Source: an uncultured Porphyromonadaceae bacterium
GTDB lineage: Bacteria; Bacteroidota; Bacteroidia; Bacteroidales; Coprobacteraceae
Direction of reading: 5' to 3'
Length of the DNA: 27,087 nucleotides
Assembly (NCBI GenBank): GCA_900545915.1
Contig: URAV01000040.1
Coordinates: 1 to 27,087, forward strand
Part shown: positions 24,614 to 27,087 of the stretch, piece by piece
Layout of the letters: every line of letters begins with the position of its first letter
How positions within the stretch are numbered: the first letter of the stretch is position 1
Notes under the pieces: model-generated
Told to the model about the DNA's origin: nothing
Databases searched by the model: none
The model's input: the letters and a program-made list of their open reading frames with translations, nothing else
Position numbers and translations under genes: made by a program

Positions 24614-24684
24614 AAGAGCCTGTTTAAAATTTTTCCAATAAAGAAAACTTCAAAGCAGACTTGAGTAAAATTTGAATAAGTTTT
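24614..24684 (+). repeat. MITE-like dispersed repeat, copy C (short form)
   Basis: About 70 bases: AAGAGCCTGTTTAAAATTTT at the left, TTCAAAGCAGACTTGAGTAA in the interior and AAAATTTGAATAAGTTTT at the right, which is an imperfect inverted copy of the left end. It looks like both ends of the element with the middle deleted. It starts eight bases after the lipoprotein stop codon. Confidence 0.65.
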
Positions 24685-24692
24685 AAAGATAA

Positions 24693-24738
24693 AAAAAGTA
24701 GCCGTTTCCGATAAATGTCAGGATAACGGCTACTTTTT
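24693..24738. terminator. Bidirectional terminator between FISUMP lipoprotein and queF
   Basis: AAAAAGTAGCCGTT (24693-24706) pairs with AACGGCTACTTTTT (24725-24738), a perfect 14-bp stem with A and T runs on the two sides, placed between convergent genes. Confidence 0.85.
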
Positions 24739-24752
24739 GCATTATAACAGCT

Positions 24753-25202
24753 TTATCGATGGGTTCTCATTCTATCTTTTGCCATTTCGGCATATTCAGT
24801 ACCGGGACGTCCGTAATTGCAGTATGGGTATATGCTGATTCCGCCTCTCGGTGTAAAAAAACCGGTAACTTCGATGTATTTGGGGTTCATAAGTTTGATG
24901 AGATCTTTCATAATCAAGTTGACGCAATCTTCATGAAATCCCCCATGATTGCGAAAACTGAATAAATAAAGCTTCAAACTTTTGCTCTCTACCATTTTTA
25001 TATCCGGAATATAATCGATCTGTATAGTTGCAAAATCCGGTTGTCCTGTAATAGGACAAAGACTTGTAAATTCGGGACAGTTGAAACGTACCCAATAATC
25101 CATCTCCGGGTGTTTATTATTGAATGCTTCCAATACTTCAGGAGCATAATCTTGAGGATATTCTGTCTTTTTTCCTAATAGGCTTAGTGTCTTTTCTTCC
25201 AT
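24753..25202 (-). CDS. queF: NADPH-dependent 7-cyano-7-deazaguanine (preQ0) reductase
   Basis: 149 residues, the short (unimodular) QueF type. It reduces the nitrile of preQ0 to the amine of preQ1, a step in making the tRNA base queuosine. The catalytic Cys49 lies in NCPEFTSLCPITGQPDFATI, with Asp56 nearby; the QueF motif ESKSLKLYLFSFRNH (72-86) binds NADPH, followed by GGFHEDCVN with His90. The gene starts seven bases after the stop of the transporter gene, so the two form one transcript that begins with a preQ1-type riboswitch. Confidence 0.95.
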   Translation of the reverse strand: MEEKTLSLLGKKTEYPQDYAPEVLEAFNNKHPEMDYWVRFNCPEFTSLCPITGQPDFATIQIDYIPDIKMVESKSLKLYLFSFRNHGGFHEDCVNLIMKDLIKLMNPKYIEVTGFFTPRGGISIYPYCNYGRPGTEYAEMAKDRMRTHR

Positions 25203-25209
25203 ATAAATA

Positions 25210-25890
25210 TTATACTTCTTTTATTTTTAGTATATTATAAGAAATGTCGGTGTCATATACATCGCTTCCGTCAATTCGTTTGATTAGCTTTACCACTCGT
25301 ATGGTAACCGGTAAGATGATAGCCTCGTAGGCCGATTTCAGAATTGCTTGAGTTATGATAAGTATCAGCAGCTCGTTAAACGGTACGACTCCGGCAAAAG
25401 CCACAGGAAAAAAGATCAAAGAATCGGCACTTTCTCCTACCAATGTCGATACCATTGCCCGAAGCGAAAATCTTTTACCTTTGCTGGCTACTTTCATTTT
25501 GCTCATAACGTAAGCATTCAAAAACGAGCCGGACAAAAATGCGATCAAGCTGGCTACTGCGATGCGGGGAGTTGCGGCAAATACCAAAGAAAAGGCTTCT
25601 TGTCCATTCCAGAATGAAGCCGGAGGCAAAAGTATTGCCAACTGTATAAGCGCTACGGCAAGAAAGTTCATGGCAAATCCTGCCCAAATGATCAATCGAG
25701 CTTTTTTATAACCCCATACTTCGGCAATACAATCATTTATAATATACGAGATAGGGAATACGATAAGTCCGGCAGTTGCCGTGACAGGACCTAAAGAGAT
25801 CATTTTCACTTCCAGAATGTTGGAAATGATGAGGCATACACAGAAAAGTATGCTCAACACCATAAAGGGGAGGCTGACTGTTTTTTTCAT
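25210..25890 (-). CDS. yhhQ: Queuosine precursor transporter (YhhQ/VUT family)
   Basis: 226 residues with about six membrane segments. It carries family features: LEVKMISLGPVTATAGLIVFPISY, the YIINDCIAEVWGYKKAR motif, a Ser-rich FLSGSFLNAYVMSKMK segment, and LVGESADSLIFFPVAF. YhhQ imports preQ0 or preQ1 across the inner membrane. It is the first gene of the yhhQ-queF operon, so cells can salvage the precursor and reduce it. ATG at 25888-25890. The tail of the predicted riboswitch ends five bases before this start codon, which suggests control of translation. Confidence 0.92.
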   Translation of the reverse strand: MKKTVSLPFMVLSILFCVCLIISNILEVKMISLGPVTATAGLIVFPISYIINDCIAEVWGYKKARLIIWAGFAMNFLAVALIQLAILLPPASFWNGQEAFSLVFAATPRIAVASLIAFLSGSFLNAYVMSKMKVASKGKRFSLRAMVSTLVGESADSLIFFPVAFAGVVPFNELLILIITQAILKSAYEAIILPVTIRVVKLIKRIDGSDVYDTDISYNILKIKEV

Positions 25891-25894
25891 ACAT

Positions 25895-25927
25895 CTTGTT
25901 TTTTACGTGGTTTATCAAGCACACGGG
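25895..25927 (-). promoter_or_regulatory. Probable preQ1-I riboswitch of yhhQ-queF
   Basis: On the minus strand a P1 stem CGTG (25925-25922) pairs with CACG (25909-25906); the loop TGCTTGATAAAC holds CTTG (25919-25916), which can pair with CAAG (25898-25895) in the A-rich tail TAAAAAACAAG. This H-type pseudoknot, with a C just before the 3' P1 strand and a TAAAAAAC tail, is the preQ1-I layout. The promoter places the transcript start at about the first P1 base. The tail ends close to the ATG, so ligand binding could hide the ribosome landing site. P1 is only four bases long, so this is a motif match. Confidence 0.72.
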
Positions 25928-25931
25928 AGTG

Positions 25932-25939
25932 CAAAGGTA
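25932..25939 (-). promoter_or_regulatory. -7 element of the yhhQ-queF operon
   Basis: The minus strand reads TACCTTTG (TAnnTTTG), the same as the FISUMP promoter. No exact -33 TTTG is seen at the expected distance. The divergent gap 25940-26133 otherwise holds only AT-rich DNA and the beta-lactamase promoter. Confidence 0.6.
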
Positions 25940-26099
25940 CGATCTTAAGGAATACTTAATTGTTAAAAATGAAAAAATATTTACGCTTGTGTTTTTCCGA
26001 AAGAAGGAGCTCTGATAGTGCAATGGTGTGTCATCGTTTTTGAGGAACATTGATATATTTTTATAAGATATAGATAATCAGCTTGAGTATATTTTTAAG

Positions 26100-26107
26100 T
26101 ATTTTTG
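26100..26107 (+). promoter_or_regulatory. Possible -7 element of the beta-lactamase gene
   Basis: TATTTTTG fits TAnnTTTG and gives a leader of about 20 bases. No convincing -33 element. Confidence 0.4.
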
Positions 26108-26133
26108 TTTCTCATAAATAATATCGGATAATT

Positions 26134-27021
26134 ATGAAATATTTTATTGTTGGAGTCTTAATCGCATGTTTTACCGTTACAGTAGCTTTCTCAAAGGATG
26201 AAAGAGAATTGAAGATGCGTATCGCTTCTGTTTTGGAAGGGAAAAAAGCAACCGTAGGAGTTGCTGTTTTTTCTGGAGATAATCAACTTTTGGAAATAAA
26301 TAAAGGCGATTATCCGATGATGAGTGTTTGCAAATTTCCATTGGCTCTTGCCGTTCTCGATTATCTTCATAAAAATAATCTTTCCCTCGATACCGAGATA
26401 TTTGTCCGGAAATCGGATCTGTTACCTGACACATATAGCCCTTTGAGGGATCGGCATCCTCAGGGTAATATTAAGATGTCGATACGGGAGTTGCTTTCCT
26501 ATACGGTATCGTTGAGTGATAATAACGCGTGTGATATATTATTCGGGTATATCGGCGGGGCAAAAGTTGTCGATGATTATATTAAGCGGTTGGGCATTTC
26601 GGGAATGTCTGTTGTTGCGACGGAAGCGGTGATGCATGAGGCATTTGAGAAACAGTACTGCAATACGGCTACGCCGTCTTCTGCCGTTCTATTGTTGGAT
26701 AAATTTTTAAAAGAAGATTTGTTCAGAGACGAGTATGGGAGCTATTTAAGAAAAATTATGATAGAAACATCTACCGGAAATGATAAGATAAAAGCCGGAC
26801 TTCCTGAAGGGGTGGTAATGGGACATAAAACTGGAAGTTCTGATCGGAACGCTAAAGGAATAAAGGCGGGAGACAATGATCTGGCTTTTGTACAGTTACC
26901 TGACGGACAACACTATTGTATTGCTGTTTTTGTACGGGATTCGGAAGAAGATGATAAAACAAATGCGGCTATAATAGCCTCTATTTCAAAAGTTGTTTAT
27001 GATTATATTGCAAAGAAGTAA
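26134..27021 (+). CDS. Class A beta-lactamase, subclass A2 (CblA/CfxA/PER-like)
   Basis: 295 residues with a signal peptide (about 1-20). It hydrolyses beta-lactams in the periplasm. Catalytic motifs: S64-V-C-K67 (the SxxK serine, Ambler 70), SDN at 128-130, and KTGS at 232-235 (HKTGSSDRNAKG). The omega loop reads TEAVMHEAFEKQYCN: Glu164 is the general base (Ambler 166) and His168 sits where TEM-type enzymes have Asn170, as I recall for PER-type enzymes, placing it in subclass A2. No regulator or mobile element is adjacent, so a resident chromosomal gene is likely. Which drugs it hydrolyses cannot be read from the sequence. The last 66 bases of the window after it are AT-rich with no feature seen. 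Confidence 0.93.
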   Translation: MKYFIVGVLIACFTVTVAFSKDERELKMRIASVLEGKKATVGVAVFSGDNQLLEINKGDYPMMSVCKFPLALAVLDYLHKNNLSLDTEIFVRKSDLLPDTYSPLRDRHPQGNIKMSIRELLSYTVSLSDNNACDILFGYIGGAKVVDDYIKRLGISGMSVVATEAVMHEAFEKQYCNTATPSSAVLLLDKFLKEDLFRDEYGSYLRKIMIETSTGNDKIKAGLPEGVVMGHKTGSSDRNAKGIKAGDNDLAFVQLPDGQHYCIAVFVRDSEEDDKTNAAIIASISKVVYDYIAKK

Positions 27022-27087
27022 TAAGAGTCGGCTTTAATAAGCAAATTATTTTGTATTTATTTAAGTATAAGTATATTATATATATTT

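Noticed and set aside
1..27087. CRISPR array, rRNA, complete insertion sequence or toxin-antitoxin pair
   Set aside because: I saw no regularly spaced repeats, rRNA-like blocks, transposase or toxin gene on either strand.

Overview
The window looks like a piece of chromosome from a gut-type Bacteroidales bacterium. Evidence: promoters of the Bacteroidetes form (TTTG or ATTG, 19 bases, TAnnTTTG) recur; ribosome binding sites are weak or absent; the nadK / pdxJ-exbB-exbD-tonB order, a PadR-PspC pair, a DUF4836-type lipoprotein, a FISUMP-type lipoprotein with an acidic tail after its lipobox, a very long alpha-2-macroglobulin and a subclass A2 beta-lactamase all fit that order. Base composition is moderately AT-rich. 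Barnesiella/Coprobacter-like relatives are a guess only.

Layout. 1-112: end of an unidentified gene. 113-1200: an AT-rich insert with a solitary Mom-like (GNAT-fold DNA-modification family) gene, flanked on both sides by dense, partly mutually exclusive inverted repeats; this is the strongest candidate for an undescribed element. 1225-2728: PadR regulator and PspC-domain membrane protein behind a palindromic operator. 2940-3785: AraC regulator (minus). 3866-7606: NAD kinase (minus), divergent from pdxJ-exbB-exbD-tonB (vitamin B6 synthesis plus the energy-transducing complex for outer-membrane receptors). 7735-11573: a sodium/solute symporter convergent with a secreted sialidase fused to an SGNH esterase domain, separated by a shared terminator. 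11726-15444: promoter, MITE-like repeat, DUF4836-like lipoprotein, ABC ATPase with degenerate motifs, FtsX-like permease. 15450-16889: CCA-adding-type tRNA nucleotidyltransferase (minus). 17254-17327: tRNA-Asp(GTC). 17812-23475: alpha-2-macroglobulin-like protein that seems to lack the thioester. 23758-24606: FISUMP lipoprotein. 24753-25890: queF and a queuosine-precursor transporter (minus) behind a probable preQ1-I riboswitch. 26134-27021: class A beta-lactamase.

A second layer is a dispersed intergenic repeat with GAGCCTGTTTAAATTTTG-type ends. I find six diverged or truncated copies (about 2815-2907, 7605-7708, 11761-11909, 16970-17095, 17480-17640, 24614-24684). It behaves like a MITE family, and one copy forms most of the 5' leader of the DUF4836 gene.

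All calls come from reading sequence and recalled family features; no database search or folding program was run.
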